64,000 nt of DNA from Pediococcus acidilactici DSM 20284 (GCF_000146325.1 NZ_GL397067.1:1491628-1555627), one strand, 5' to 3'; positions 9,770-19,477 are shown, counted from the first letter of the stretch. Numbers and translations are program-made. The notes: a model not told the origin generated them from the letters alone.

Positions 9770-11161
9770 ATGGAAACGGGAAAAAAGAAATTCAAACTAT
9801 TTGATGCAGTATTGATGTCGGTAGTGGTAATTTTGGTAGTTGAATCAGCCGCTCCGGCTGCTGCAATTGGCACTTCGCAATTCTTTTGGTGGATTTTTCT
9901 CTTAGGGTTATTTTTCTTGCCTTACGGTTTAATTTCCTCCGAATTAGGAACAACTTATACGGGAGACGGCGGCTTATACGACTGGGTGAAACAAGCCTTT
10001 GGTTCTCGATGGGGCGGCCGGCTAGCGTGGCTATATTGGATTAACTATCCGATTTGGATGGCAAGTTTGGCAGTGCTTTTCACCCAGGTGGCGGAAACCA
10101 TTTTTAACCTAAAATTAGGAACGTGGCTTGCGGTTGGTATTCAATTAATTTTCGTGTGGTTCGTGGTAATCGTTGGTAACCAACCGGCCTCCGAAAGTAA
10201 ATGGATTATGAATTTAGCTGCGTTCGCGAAAATTTTTACCATCTGTTCGTTAACGGGATTAGGAATTTACGTAGCGGTAACTAGGGGAGTGGCAAATAGT
10301 TTTGCGCCGCGGGAATTTTTACCCCAAATGAACATCAATAGTTTAAGTAATTTGTCGATTATTATTTTTAATTTCCTAGGTTTTGAAGTGGTTGCTACCA
10401 TGGCGGATGATATGGACAATCCGCGCAAGCAAATCCCACAAGCAATTATTTATGGGGGAGTTTTAATTGCAGTTTTCTACTTGATGTCGGCCTTTGGGAT
10501 GAGCGCAGCAATTCCTACCAACGAGTTGTCAGCATCGAGCGGGCTACTAGACAGTTTTATCCTCTTAATTGGTAAAATGAACTGGTTTGTCGTCGTTATC
10601 GGAGTTTTATTCTTGTACATTTTAGTTTCTGAAATGGTATCTTGGGCACTAGGAGTTAATTACGTAGCGGATTACGCAGCGAAAGATCACGTTTTACCAA
10701 ATGTATTTGGAATTGAAAATAAGCAGCACATGCCGGTTGGAACAGGGTATTTAAACGGGGTGGTAGCTACCATCTTAATCGTGGTTGCTCCCCTGATTCC
10801 TAATCAAGACATTTTTTGGGCATTTTTCTCTTTAAACGTAATTGCCCTTCTGCTTTCGTATACGATGATGTTTCCAGCCTTTTTAAAGCTTCGTAAAATT
10901 GATCCCCAACGAGACCGCCCGTTTAAGGTTCCCGGTGGGAAGGGATTACTGTGGTGCATGACTTGGATTCCCGAGTTTTTACTTTTATTGACGGTAATCT
11001 TTACTGCGGTACCCCTGAATACTACTGCTGCAGAATTATCTGCCAAGGTGCCAATTTTAATTGGGGTTATTGTTACCCTAGTAGTTGGTGAATTAGTTGT
11101 TAGAATTGCTGAACGTCGAGAAGTTAACCAACGTTTAAAAATAAAGGAGACACAAAAATGA
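9770..11161 (+). CDS. aguD: Agmatine/putrescine antiporter, APC superfamily
   Basis: Membrane exchanger importing agmatine and exporting putrescine; the exchange also consumes a cytoplasmic charge imbalance, helping acid tolerance. It has 463 residues with about 12 hydrophobic segments, an APC-type N-terminus ([20 protein letters not shown]) and a conserved cytoplasmic loop ([17 protein letters not shown]). It sits between ptcA and aguA. Its TGA stop overlaps the aguA ATG (ATGA at 11158), indicating coupling. Substrate is assigned from the operon, not from specific residues. Confidence 0.88.
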   Translation: METGKKKFKLFDAVLMSVVVILVVESAAPAAAIGTSQFFWWIFLLGLFFLPYGLISSELGTTYTGDGGLYDWVKQAFGSRWGGRLAWLYWINYPIWMASLAVLFTQVAETIFNLKLGTWLAVGIQLIFVWFVVIVGNQPASESKWIMNLAAFAKIFTICSLTGLGIYVAVTRGVANSFAPREFLPQMNINSLSNLSIIIFNFLGFEVVATMADDMDNPRKQIPQAIIYGGVLIAVFYLMSAFGMSAAIPTNELSASSGLLDSFILLIGKMNWFVVVIGVLFLYILVSEMVSWALGVNYVADYAAKDHVLPNVFGIENKQHMPVGTGYLNGVVATILIVVAPLIPNQDIFWAFFSLNVIALLLSYTMMFPAFLKLRKIDPQRDRPFKVPGGKGLLWCMTWIPEFLLLLTVIFTAVPLNTTAAELSAKVPILIGVIVTLVVGELVVRIAERREVNQRLKIKETQK

Positions 11162-12252
11162 AGACCTTAGATAGTACCCCTAAAAAAGATGGATTTAGAA
11201 TGCCAGGAGAATTTGAAGAGCATGCGGGTGCCTACATGTTATGGCCCCAACGCCCCGATAATTGGCGAAACGGCGGTAAGCCCGCCCAGAAAACTTTTGC
11301 GCAGGTAGCCGAGGCAATCGCCGAATTTGAACCAGTAACGGTGGGCGTGAATGACGATCAATACGAAAACGCCCGGAATATGTTACCTGACCAGGTGAAA
11401 GTAATCGAAATTTCCAATAACGATTCCTGGATTCGAGACTGTGGCGCGACCTTCGTGAAAAATGATCACGGAGAATTGCGTGCTGTAGATTGGACGTTTA
11501 ATGCTTGGGGAGGTTTGGTAGACGGACTTTATTTCCCATGGGATAAGGACGATCGTGTTGCTCAAAAAATGGCAGAATTGGAACAAACAGATCGGTACCG
11601 GCTGGATGATTTTGTGTTAGAAGGTGGATCAATCCACGTGGATGGACAAGGTACCTTAATTACTACGGAAGAGTGCCTATTATCGGAAGGCCGTAACCCA
11701 CAACTTTCTAAGGCTCAAATCGAAGAAGTGCTTAAAGAACACCTTAACTTGGAAAAAATCATCTGGCTGAAGAAGGGAATCTACCAAGACGAAACAAACG
11801 GGCACGTGGATAATATTGCTAATTTTGTTAAACCTGGGGTAGTCGCTCTTGCTTGGACGGATGATCAAAATGATCCCCAATACGAAATTTCTAAAGAAAA
11901 CTTGGCGATTTTGGAAAATGCAACGGATGCCCAAGGTCGCAAGCTTAAGGTGGTTAAGTTAAGAGTTCCTAAACCAGTACTGATCACTAAAGCAGAAAGT
12001 GAAGGGGTGGACGCGGTTGATGGCACGCTACCAAGGACGGAAGGCGAGCGTCTAGCAGCTAGTTATATTAACTACTACACTGCAAATGGCGGGATTATTT
12101 TCCCACTATTTAACGACCCTATGGATAAGGAAGCTCAAAAAGTGTTGAGCGAATTATATCCAGATCGCAAAGTGGTAGGAGTTCCCGCACGCGAAATTTT
12201 ACTTGGTGGAGGAAATATTCACTGTATTACTCAGCAGGTTCCTCAACGTTAA
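11158..12252 (+). CDS. aguA: Agmatine deiminase
   Basis: Hydrolyses agmatine to N-carbamoylputrescine and ammonia. It is a 364-residue member of the guanidino-modifying (PAD-like) superfamily. Catalytic residues are all in place: Asp94 (WIRDCG), Glu155 (LEGGS), His216 and Asp218 (NGHVDN), and the nucleophile Cys356 (GGGNIHC). Substrate-loop motifs [16 protein letters not shown] and FNAWGG are intact. It has overlapping translation with aguD and is followed by a strong terminator, so ptcA-aguD-aguA forms the catalytic operon. Confidence 0.96.
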   Translation: MKTLDSTPKKDGFRMPGEFEEHAGAYMLWPQRPDNWRNGGKPAQKTFAQVAEAIAEFEPVTVGVNDDQYENARNMLPDQVKVIEISNNDSWIRDCGATFVKNDHGELRAVDWTFNAWGGLVDGLYFPWDKDDRVAQKMAELEQTDRYRLDDFVLEGGSIHVDGQGTLITTEECLLSEGRNPQLSKAQIEEVLKEHLNLEKIIWLKKGIYQDETNGHVDNIANFVKPGVVALAWTDDQNDPQYEISKENLAILENATDAQGRKLKVVKLRVPKPVLITKAESEGVDAVDGTLPRTEGERLAASYINYYTANGGIIFPLFNDPMDKEAQKVLSELYPDRKVVGVPAREILLGGGNIHCITQQVPQR

Positions 12253-12265
12253 GATGAGGAAAATA

Positions 12266-12312
12266 ATTGAGGTGGGAAGAAAAGCATAATCCTACCTCAA
12301 TTTTTATTTTCA
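12266..12312 (+). terminator. Terminator after aguA
   Basis: ATTGAGGTGGGA pairs with TCCTACCTCAAT, followed by TTTTTATTTT. It separates the catalytic operon from the second deiminase gene. Confidence 0.85.
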
Positions 12313-12376
12313 AAATATGGAGAACTAATTGAATGAAATTAGCGTGTGTTCCAATTTTTGAGAGTAAAATTAATTA

Positions 12377-12420
12377 TTCGTAATTCAGCGATTTCTCGGA
12401 CAAAGGAAGAAAATTACGAA
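12377..12420. promoter_or_regulatory. Inverted repeat upstream of the second deiminase gene
   Basis: TTCGTAATT (12377-12385) and AATTACGAA (12412-12420) form a perfect 9-bp inverted repeat about 27 bp before the start of the gene. It may be an operator for the downstream RpiR protein or a leader hairpin; role unproven. Confidence 0.4.
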
Positions 12421-12446
12421 AAAAAGTCAGAAGGGATTAATTGGCA

Positions 12447-13538
12447 ATGAAGTTAACAACATTTCCCCAACAGGATGGTTTTTGGATGCCAGCCGAATTC
12501 GAATCCAAGGGGCAAAGTTTAATGATGTGGCCGCAGCGCCCCGATAATTGGCGTAACGGTGGTAAACCAGCGCAAAAATCTTTTGTACAGTTAGCAACAT
12601 TAATAGCAAATTATCAGCCAGTAACGGTGTTTGTAAACGAAAATCAATATAAAAATGCGCGAGCGATGTTACCAACCCAGATTCGGGTTTTAGAAATGAG
12701 TAATAATGACGTTTTTATTAAAGATACGGGACCGATTGAATTGGTTAATGCTGATGGAGTCGTGCGTTGTATGGACTTTGGGTTTAATGCCTGGGGCGGA
12801 TTGCTCGATGGTCTTTATTTTCCTTGGGATAAGGACCAGGAGGTAACCGGAAAGTTAGCTGACTTATTTGGCTGGGACCGTTACCAGTCGGACTTTATTT
12901 TAGAAGGCTGTTCGGTAGTGACCGACGGGGAAGGGACCTTGATTACTACTGAAGAAGTGGTACTTTCGGAAGGGCGCAACAAGGGAATTACTAAGGCTCA
13001 AGCCGAAGCGGTTTTCCAAAATTATTTGGGTGCCCAAAAGGTAATTTGGCTTCCGGAAGGATTTTTCTTAGATGAAGCTGGGGGTGACGTGGATAACATG
13101 GTTAATTTTATTCGACCAGGTGAAGTTATGTTATCGTGGACCGATAATCCAAGCGATCCGCAACACCGGATTAGTCAGCGTGCTTACGACATTTTAAGTC
13201 AGATAACAGATGCTCGTGGACGAAATTTAATAATTCATAAAATGGATTTGCCGCAGCGTCCGGTAAAATTGACGGCACTGGAAGCAGAAGGGGTTGATCC
13301 AATTAACGGAATGTTACCTCGCACGGAAGGGCAACGGTTAACCGCTACTTATGTTAATTATATTACGCTTGATCAGGCGATTATTTTTCCGGAATTTAAC
13401 GATCTTAACGATCAAAAAGCCCGCCAAGAGTTGGCTAATTATTATCCCGACCGGGAAATAATTGGTTTTCCCGCTACCGAAATATTAACGGGTGGGGGCG
13501 GATTACATACAGTCGTGCTTAACATGCCGGGACATTAA
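12447..13538 (+). CDS. Agmatine deiminase paralogue lacking catalytic Cys and His
   Basis: A 363-residue intact reading frame closely similar to the upstream agmatine deiminase (shared [51 protein letters not shown]). The active site is altered: the nucleophile Cys is Thr355 (GGGGLHT), the catalytic His is Asp214 (GGDVDN) and the Arg before the conserved Asp is Lys92 (FIKDTG). Deiminase chemistry of the known kind therefore looks impossible, while the fold should be kept. The start is the ATG at 12447 by alignment with the paralogue; TTG at 12441 is an alternative. It is separated from aguA by a terminator and is 13 bp before the RpiR gene, so a regulatory or ligand-sensing role is plausible but unproven. 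Confidence 0.85.
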   Translation: MKLTTFPQQDGFWMPAEFESKGQSLMMWPQRPDNWRNGGKPAQKSFVQLATLIANYQPVTVFVNENQYKNARAMLPTQIRVLEMSNNDVFIKDTGPIELVNADGVVRCMDFGFNAWGGLLDGLYFPWDKDQEVTGKLADLFGWDRYQSDFILEGCSVVTDGEGTLITTEEVVLSEGRNKGITKAQAEAVFQNYLGAQKVIWLPEGFFLDEAGGDVDNMVNFIRPGEVMLSWTDNPSDPQHRISQRAYDILSQITDARGRNLIIHKMDLPQRPVKLTALEAEGVDPINGMLPRTEGQRLTATYVNYITLDQAIIFPEFNDLNDQKARQELANYYPDREIIGFPATEILTGGGGLHTVVLNMPGH

Positions 13539-13551
13539 TGGAGGGTGGCTT

Positions 13552-14355
13552 ATGAATTTTTTTGACATTGTAGAGTCACATCTCAGTACGTTAACCAAAA
13601 ATGAACAAGCACTATTTGACTACGTAGTCTCCAACATGGATAAAATTAAAAACCAAAGTATTCGCGAAGTTGCTAGTGAAACTTACGTATCAACGGCAAC
13701 GTTCCTACGCTTCGTTAAGAAAATTGGGTTTGTGGGGTTTAGCGAATTCACCACGGTAATTAAATATACCGTCCTTAACGAAAAAAACGAGCAAGAAAAA
13801 GAGATGCCGTTTGAAGTTAGCCAGGTTGATTATCGAGAAGAATATCTAAAAAATATTACTGAATCGGTCCGGGTGATCCCATCTAAGAAATTACACGAGA
13901 TTACTAAACAACTGGCTAACCATCCCACCATTTACCTGTTTGCTAAAGGAATTAGTAAGTATGCGGCAGATTATGTATATTACGTTTATACGATGGCGGG
14001 ATTTACGGTGAAATACCCCCGGGATCGTGATTTTCGGCGAATGGCCATTAAACAAGTTAAGTCGGATGATTTAGTTTTCATGCTTACGTATAACGGCCGC
14101 AACCGCGAGTTTTTAGAAATGATTAAACAATTAAAAGGAGCGGCGAAAACACCTTTTTTAATTTCAATCACTGAGCCGGATAACAATACGATCCAGAATT
14201 TGAGTGATATTAATTTATATATCTTTGCTGACGTAATCGAAGTTAACGACGTTGAAATCAGTTCACGGGTTTCTACAATTGCGTTGATGGAACTGATTTT
14301 GTACCAATATATTGAAGATTATGGCGGTCAAGATTTTAACTTTATGAAAAAATAA
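13552..14355 (+). CDS. RpiR-family transcriptional regulator (HTH plus SIS domain)
   Basis: A 267-residue regulator. The N-terminal RpiR helix-turn-helix spans about residues 1-75 (LTKNEQALFDYVVSN ... SIREVASETYVSTATFLRFV). A C-terminal SIS domain follows at about 105-250 (TIYLFAKGISKYAADYV ... LVFMLTYNGRNREF), normally a phosphosugar sensor. The ATG at 13552 follows GGAGGGTGG. It forms a two-gene unit with the catalytically dead deiminase paralogue. RpiR genes are known in lactobacillar agmatine loci; its effector here is unknown, and an SIS domain beside an agmatine locus suggests coupling to carbon status (inference). Confidence 0.85.
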   Translation: MNFFDIVESHLSTLTKNEQALFDYVVSNMDKIKNQSIREVASETYVSTATFLRFVKKIGFVGFSEFTTVIKYTVLNEKNEQEKEMPFEVSQVDYREEYLKNITESVRVIPSKKLHEITKQLANHPTIYLFAKGISKYAADYVYYVYTMAGFTVKYPRDRDFRRMAIKQVKSDDLVFMLTYNGRNREFLEMIKQLKGAAKTPFLISITEPDNNTIQNLSDINLYIFADVIEVNDVEISSRVSTIALMELILYQYIEDYGGQDFNFMKK

Positions 14356-14360
14356 AGAGA

Positions 14361-14498
14361 GTGGGACAAAAGTGGGGTAGTTTGCGAGCATTAACTGAAA
14401 ATTGACCATTATGCCTGAGTTTGGCATCATGGTCAATTTTTGGTTAAGCGGAACAAACTGACTTTTGTCCCACGTTTTGGCTCTATTGAAGCCAAAAC
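14361..14498 (+). repeat. Family B structured repeat, copy B1 (best copy)
   Basis: A perfect 13-bp outer stem GTGGGACAAAAGT (14361-14373) with ACTTTTGTCCCAC (14461-14473) encloses conserved joints (GTAGTTTGCGAGCATTAACTG and GGTTAAGCGGAACAAACTG, read in parts) and an inner hairpin AAAATTGACCATTATGCC with GGCATCATGGTCAATTTT. A second hairpin GTTTTGGCT with AGCCAAAAC (14474-14498) follows. It lies between convergent genes and could terminate transcription. Confidence 0.8.
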
Positions 14499-14509
14499 AA
14501 CTTTTGGGG

Positions 14510-15889
14510 CTAATTGTTATTTAGAATGGTCGCACGGCGTTCTTGTAATTCAGCTTTAATACGAGTTTCTTTAGCTTCGTAGCGAATGTAAAGTACCATG
14601 ATTAATGCACCGATAATAAAGAAAATGGCAGGTAAATAACTAATACAGAATCTGATTGCTGATAAAGTTGCGCTGCTTTGAGCACTTCCAGCGTGATATC
14701 CAACATGATTCAGAATCATTGAAGGTGCCCATCCCCCAAGACCTGAGCCAATTTTAATCGCGAATGAGCTGCCAATAGCAGTTAAAAATCCGCTTGCACG
14801 AATACCGTTTTTCCACTCGCCGTAGTCAACCGTGTCTGAAAGCATAGCAAATGGCATAGAAACGGAAATCCCGGTACCGATTGAAGCAATACTCCATACT
14901 ACTGATAACAAAATTAAAGAATGCCCTGCAAGAGGGATTAAAAGCTGTCCTATTGCAGCAATTAACATGCCTAAAATTAAAACGTGTGATTTTTTAAATT
15001 TTTTAACCAATAGTGGGATCAATAGCATTCCGACCATCTGGAACATTACCAACCCGTTGAGAATAGAGGCAAATCCTTTTATACCAAGATTGTATTGTGT
15101 GTAGTAAACCACAACGGAAGTTCTTGAGGCATTACCTAACCAGTAAAAGATAAATACAACGACTAAAATCACCCATGGCCAGTTATTCTTAGCGGCCTTA
15201 ATTGATTGTAAAATAGGGAGTGATTTTTGCGTCGATTGATTGATTTCTCGGGTGTCAAAGAACGCAAATAACAGTAAGATAAATCCTAAAATTCCAAAAA
15301 CAATGGCTGTGTATCGCCAACCTAGTAGGTCGTTACCTTTACCTAAAAATGCGGCGATTCCTAGAGTGAAAGTTGCGGTAATAAAGTAACCGATGTTTCC
15401 GCCAATCATCCGAGTACTGTTTAATTTAATTCGTTCGTCAGAATCATTAGAGAGATTAGGTAAAATCGATGTGATCGGAGTGGACATCCCTGTATATGAG
15501 ATTCCAAACAATAGGTATGTAATCATTGCCCACCAGAATTTAGCGTTTGTAGTTAATTGCGGTGACCAAAACATTAGAACGAACAGGATGGCAAAGGGAA
15601 AGGCCATCCACAAAAAGTAGGGTCGACTTTTGCCCCATTTAGTATGAGTGTGATCAATGATAAATCCCCAAACGGGAGCGTCAAAAGCGTCAAGAATCCG
15701 CGCAGCAAGTAAAATGGTACCTGCAGCGGCTACTGATAGACCAAAGATGTCAGTATAATAATACAGGATAAATGTAGTAACCGTTGTATATAGTAGGTTA
15801 CCTGCTGCATCGGTACTGGCATAGGCAAGCATCCGATGGAAAGGAACCTTGGCATTGTTTTTCATAGCTTCAGCAACTTTATTAGTCAC
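14510..15889 (-). CDS. GPH-family glycoside symporter, second copy
   Basis: A 459-residue cation symporter of the same family as the xylP product (LDAFDAPVWGFIIDHTHTKW then GKSRPYFLW near residues 65-95; about 12 hydrophobic segments). It starts with GTG after GGAGGTTC. It is divergent from an AraC regulator and close to a large enzyme of unknown family, so it probably imports that enzyme's substrate, an oligosaccharide or glycoside. A cre-like site lies 23 bp upstream of the start codon. Cargo cannot be read from the sequence. Confidence 0.85.
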   Translation of the reverse strand: MTNKVAEAMKNNAKVPFHRMLAYASTDAAGNLLYTTVTTFILYYYTDIFGLSVAAAGTILLAARILDAFDAPVWGFIIDHTHTKWGKSRPYFLWMAFPFAILFVLMFWSPQLTTNAKFWWAMITYLLFGISYTGMSTPITSILPNLSNDSDERIKLNSTRMIGGNIGYFITATFTLGIAAFLGKGNDLLGWRYTAIVFGILGFILLLFAFFDTREINQSTQKSLPILQSIKAAKNNWPWVILVVVFIFYWLGNASRTSVVVYYTQYNLGIKGFASILNGLVMFQMVGMLLIPLLVKKFKKSHVLILGMLIAAIGQLLIPLAGHSLILLSVVWSIASIGTGISVSMPFAMLSDTVDYGEWKNGIRASGFLTAIGSSFAIKIGSGLGGWAPSMILNHVGYHAGSAQSSATLSAIRFCISYLPAIFFIIGALIMVLYIRYEAKETRIKAELQERRATILNNN

Positions 15890-15911
15890 GATAGAACCTC
15901 CATTTCAATAG

Positions 15912-15926
15912 TCGAAAGCGATTTCA
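15912..15926. promoter_or_regulatory. cre-like site upstream of the second GPH transporter
   Basis: TCGAAAGCGATTTCA matches 14 of 15 consensus positions of WTGNAANCGNWNNCW. A second weaker match (TTGAAAGCGCATTAC, reverse strand) lies near 15976-15990 in the same divergent region. Confidence 0.5.
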
Positions 15927-16127
15927 TTTAGGGGCGAAATTACGATTTAGGATTCTTAATTAGGATTAGTTTAGTAATGCGCTTTCAAAACCAAATTTAG
16001 TTCAATTATTCCAATTTGAAAATCTAATAGATGACAGAAAATTTATAAAATATCACACTTCATAATATCTAAACTTGGTGAATAAGTTATCCTGAAGATG
16101 GCGGTAGAAAATAAAGGAGGTGCGCCA

Positions 16128-16988
16128 ATGAAGCAATACATTTCAATTTCTTGTTTACCGTTGCCAACTTTTATTGAGGGTAACGAAGCAACTTTTTATC
16201 CTGGTGATCGACACCCCAACCGAACTGACTTACAATACTTTGTTTTGATATTTATGACCAAGGGGGCTTTATATATTGCTGAAAATGGAAAAGATTACAC
16301 AGTCTCGGCTGGAGAAATGATGATTCTTCTACCTAAACATCATCATTACTCGTGGAAAGCAATTGACGAGGAAACCCATTATTATTGGGTACATTTTTAT
16401 GTTTCGGGGCACTGGACGCAAGCTAATTCACCTACGTCTATGAGGCCAACAATTGAGGTACCAACTCTGCATTATAATACGCCAATATTAACGCTTCATC
16501 TGGTTAAACATACCCGGATTCCTGAGTTTGATAAAGTTTTAGACACGGTAAAAAAATTGTTTGATGAGAGTACCAAATCACAAAGTTTTGGTTTTTGGCG
16601 AGCTCAACAGCTTTTTATTGACGTTTTACAATTTATTCAAGTACACTCCAAAGAAGAAAGCAAGCTTAACGAACTTGCAGATCAGGTTCAACGGTACTTA
16701 CGGGATAATTATGCGCAAAAAATTACTAATGAGAGTTTAAGCGCACAATTTCATTTCCATCCTAACTATATTTCGCGAGCTTTGAAACAGACTGTTGGAC
16801 TGACGCCGGCAGAATTTTTAGTGCAGTATCGGATGGAAGAAGCTGAAAAACGGTTATTAAATACAGAAATGACTATTTCTGAAATTGCTGAAAGTTTGGG
16901 TTTTCAAAATGTTTATTACTTCTCCACGTCATTTAAAAAGTATACCGGAATGGCACCGCAAAAATATCGGAGCGAAAAACAGGTTTGA
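16128..16988 (+). CDS. AraC-family regulator with cupin-type sensor
   Basis: A 286-residue regulator. The N-terminal cupin-like domain covers about residues 20-120 (FYPGDRHPNRTDLQYFVLIF ... YTVSAGEMMILLPKHHHY, with several His and Glu residues). The C-terminal AraC helix-turn-helix pair covers about 185-285 (NESLSAQFHFHPNYISRALK and MTISEIAESLGFQNVYYFST, ending FKKYTGMAPQKYR). The ATG at 16128 has a perfect AAAGGAGGTG site. It is divergent from the GPH transporter and 113 bp before the 791-residue enzyme, and is most simply an activator of both. Confidence 0.85.
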   Translation: MKQYISISCLPLPTFIEGNEATFYPGDRHPNRTDLQYFVLIFMTKGALYIAENGKDYTVSAGEMMILLPKHHHYSWKAIDEETHYYWVHFYVSGHWTQANSPTSMRPTIEVPTLHYNTPILTLHLVKHTRIPEFDKVLDTVKKLFDESTKSQSFGFWRAQQLFIDVLQFIQVHSKEESKLNELADQVQRYLRDNYAQKITNESLSAQFHFHPNYISRALKQTVGLTPAEFLVQYRMEEAEKRLLNTEMTISEIAESLGFQNVYYFSTSFKKYTGMAPQKYRSEKQV

Positions 16989-17037
16989 AAAGGTTAGTTT
17001 TTATAAAAATAAGTTACAAAATTGCATTTATCCTAAA

Positions 17038-17058
17038 ATGAAAGCGGTTATCATGATA
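17038..17058 (+). promoter_or_regulatory. cre-like site and palindrome before the 791-residue gene
   Basis: ATGAAAGCGGTTATC (17038-17052) matches most cre positions and runs into the palindrome TTATCATGATAA (17047-17058), about 45 bp before the start codon. Either could be a control site. Confidence 0.35.
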
Positions 17059-17101
17059 ATTAAGATAATATAAGGCATTTAGCCGGTAAGAAGGTAACAA
17101 A

Positions 17102-19477
17102 ATGGATAATAAAGAATTCTTGGTGCAACAAAGTCATCGTGGAGCAGTAACTAAATTACAATTAAAAAGTGACTCTTCTGCTATGAACTGGGTTATTGAT
17201 CCTGCATACTTGGCTGAGACGGGTTATCACGATGAAGATAAATTGTTTGGGGAATTCACTCTAAGATTTAATGAGAAGAATTATAACAGTATCGATTATC
17301 TTCCAGAAATTAAACAAGGAGCGGATGCTTGTCAGGTGACTTTTAAAATTGGTGATGTACGAGTTAGCAATACTTATAAGTTACATGCTCGTGATTTGCA
17401 ATGGAACATAGCTTTAGAAAACATGACTAATCGACCAATTAAAATTGAAAATTTTGGCGTATGGGCAAGTTTTGCATACATAATGTTTCGTGATTTAAAG
17501 GTCCAACGAAACGCAAATCAATCGGCAGCAGTTTTTCCTTCAATTTCACCAAATTATACTAAATTAGCCGTTGTTCGCCGAGACAATACATTTCCTAATT
17601 TAGGACTTTACCAGACGGCGAGAAGTATGCAATCTGTCGGAACTTATAACGAATACTGTAACCGCTTTTTCGAGAATGTATCACCTTCACTAGATGGAAT
17701 GCTATTCCATCAACTAGTGCTGGCTGGAGGTTATCCTAATGCGAAACAAGCACCTACTGATGATTGGATTTACTCCCGAAAGACATTGAATTTAAGCGGA
17801 CGTCAAGAAAAAAATTGGGAGTTTAGGTTAGCTTCCTTTACTAACCAGGATAATTTTTATGAGGTGGCTCAACGATACGAACATCCATATATCCAATTTG
17901 CGCCGCTTGTAACCAACACAACGCAGAAATTGGTTCTTGATGAAGATTCGACTCAACACATTAGTAAAATCACGGATTGTTATCAAACTAAAAAGAACTT
18001 AGAGTACCAAGATTTAACCGCAAAATTAGAAGGAAGATATTTAGAATATGCGGTCAGTGGAGGGGGCGAGCACCAAATAATAATTGAATTTGATAACGGA
18101 AAAACTGACATGATCGTTTTTAATAAAATGAATTCTATCAAGCAGTTACTGCGACAACGAGCTGACTATATTATTGAACACGCTTATTTAGGTCCTGAAG
18201 GTACGCCAGCATATGGTTTTGCACCAATTTCTAATCAAGGTGAATCTATAGGTAAAATGAATTTCGTAATTCAAGAGTGTTTGCTGGATCCAACGGTTAA
18301 AAATCGTGCCCAGAAAATACGGTTAGTTGAAGAAAGTGCAGTTAAGTATGTGCGTGAAAAATGGTTTGAAAATGGAGACTTTAGAAGACCTCGGAAATTA
18401 TATGGCGATTTTTATCGAGTAATGGATTTAGAATACATTGCACACTTGTACTTCTTACTATCTCAATGTGATGATCAGGTCTTACGACTCCACACGGCTA
18501 AGGACTATTTGAAATGGGCAGCGGAAGTCTTAAACGTGCGAGTTAATCCCAACCTTCATGAGGATCCACGTGGTAAGGCGGAAGCACAAATGTTAGGGCA
18601 GTATTTCTTATACGTGGAGGACTTACTTGAAGCTCTAAAAGCGAAGGGGCTGGATAAAGAAGAACGTGAAATAGAAACGGCTTGGCAAAATACAACGGAA
18701 AGAATTGCAAAAACTAGCAATCAATTGTCTGCGGCAGTAACCGAACACTTTTATGATAATGCGGGCTTTGGTCCAGCTGCTGGTGCCTTGGCATTGGCTG
18801 GTTATTCACACGCTTCGCGAATTTATGGTGAACTATTGAAAGCTAATATTGGATATAGCAATGATTTTCGTGCTCAAAGCCCGGATCGGTGGTGGGAAGC
18901 TTTATCATATATGATCCACTCTTTGTGGGGTGGCGTGACAGCTGCCTCAGCAGTAATTACTGGTAGAGAGCTTAATGATCCGGCATTGATTAAAGCTGGA
19001 AATCGGGCAACGGCAGCAGTGCTCTATATGTATGATGCCAATGCGACAACTACTAAAAGAAAACTCAAAACTGGTGAAGCAGCGTCTACGTATAGTATCG
19101 CTGGACCAAATCTTAACCGACCTGATTTATCACGAGATCGGTTCGGCCAATCAGTGTTTTATACAAATGGTGGTATTTTTTCTAAGTTGTTCCCTAATGG
19201 CTATACTGGCGAAGACGATTGGGATATGGGCGAAGAACTTGTAGCATATTTAAACGGCTTAGGACAAGAAACCTACGTATTTCAAAATAAAAATGGTGAG
19301 ATGGAAGTCATTAATGGACAAATTATTGCCAAAGAAGGTTTGAAGATTGTAATTAGGAGTCACGCACCATACCCTACGCGTTATATTGACCTAGATAGCG
19401 GCAATGTATTGCGAAAGAATGTAGATGAAGTTATTTATGACACCCAACAGCATTGCTTTGAATCTGAAAAAGAATGA
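17102..19477 (+). CDS. Large protein of unrecognised family, probable carbohydrate-active enzyme
   Basis: 791 residues with no signal peptide, so cytoplasmic. I do not recognise the family. The first 330 residues read as beta-rich (alternating VTFKIGDVRVSNTY, WNIALENMTNRPIKI). Residues about 390-720 read as helix-rich with many aromatic and acidic positions (RWWEALSYMIHSLWGGVTAA, DWDMGEELVAYL, GFGPAAGALALAGY), then a short beta-type tail. This beta-sandwich plus alpha/alpha-barrel layout is common among glycoside hydrolases and polysaccharide lyases. Context agrees: AraC regulator and GPH symporter adjacent. A resemblance to DUF5695-type proteins is possible but unverified. Start ATG follows AAGAAGG. 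The coding sequence is more AT-rich than the neighbouring xyl and deo genes. Confidence 0.6.
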   Translation: MDNKEFLVQQSHRGAVTKLQLKSDSSAMNWVIDPAYLAETGYHDEDKLFGEFTLRFNEKNYNSIDYLPEIKQGADACQVTFKIGDVRVSNTYKLHARDLQWNIALENMTNRPIKIENFGVWASFAYIMFRDLKVQRNANQSAAVFPSISPNYTKLAVVRRDNTFPNLGLYQTARSMQSVGTYNEYCNRFFENVSPSLDGMLFHQLVLAGGYPNAKQAPTDDWIYSRKTLNLSGRQEKNWEFRLASFTNQDNFYEVAQRYEHPYIQFAPLVTNTTQKLVLDEDSTQHISKITDCYQTKKNLEYQDLTAKLEGRYLEYAVSGGGEHQIIIEFDNGKTDMIVFNKMNSIKQLLRQRADYIIEHAYLGPEGTPAYGFAPISNQGESIGKMNFVIQECLLDPTVKNRAQKIRLVEESAVKYVREKWFENGDFRRPRKLYGDFYRVMDLEYIAHLYFLLSQCDDQVLRLHTAKDYLKWAAEVLNVRVNPNLHEDPRGKAEAQMLGQYFLYVEDLLEALKAKGLDKEEREIETAWQNTTERIAKTSNQLSAAVTEHFYDNAGFGPAAGALALAGYSHASRIYGELLKANIGYSNDFRAQSPDRWWEALSYMIHSLWGGVTAASAVITGRELNDPALIKAGNRATAAVLYMYDANATTTKRKLKTGEAASTYSIAGPNLNRPDLSRDRFGQSVFYTNGGIFSKLFPNGYTGEDDWDMGEELVAYLNGLGQETYVFQNKNGEMEVINGQIIAKEGLKIVIRSHAPYPTRYIDLDSGNVLRKNVDEVIYDTQQHCFESEKE

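Noticed and set aside
12266-12446. A missing carbamate kinase hidden as a broken gene between aguA and its paralogue
   Set aside because: The 194-bp gap holds a terminator and an inverted repeat but no kinase-like text in any frame.
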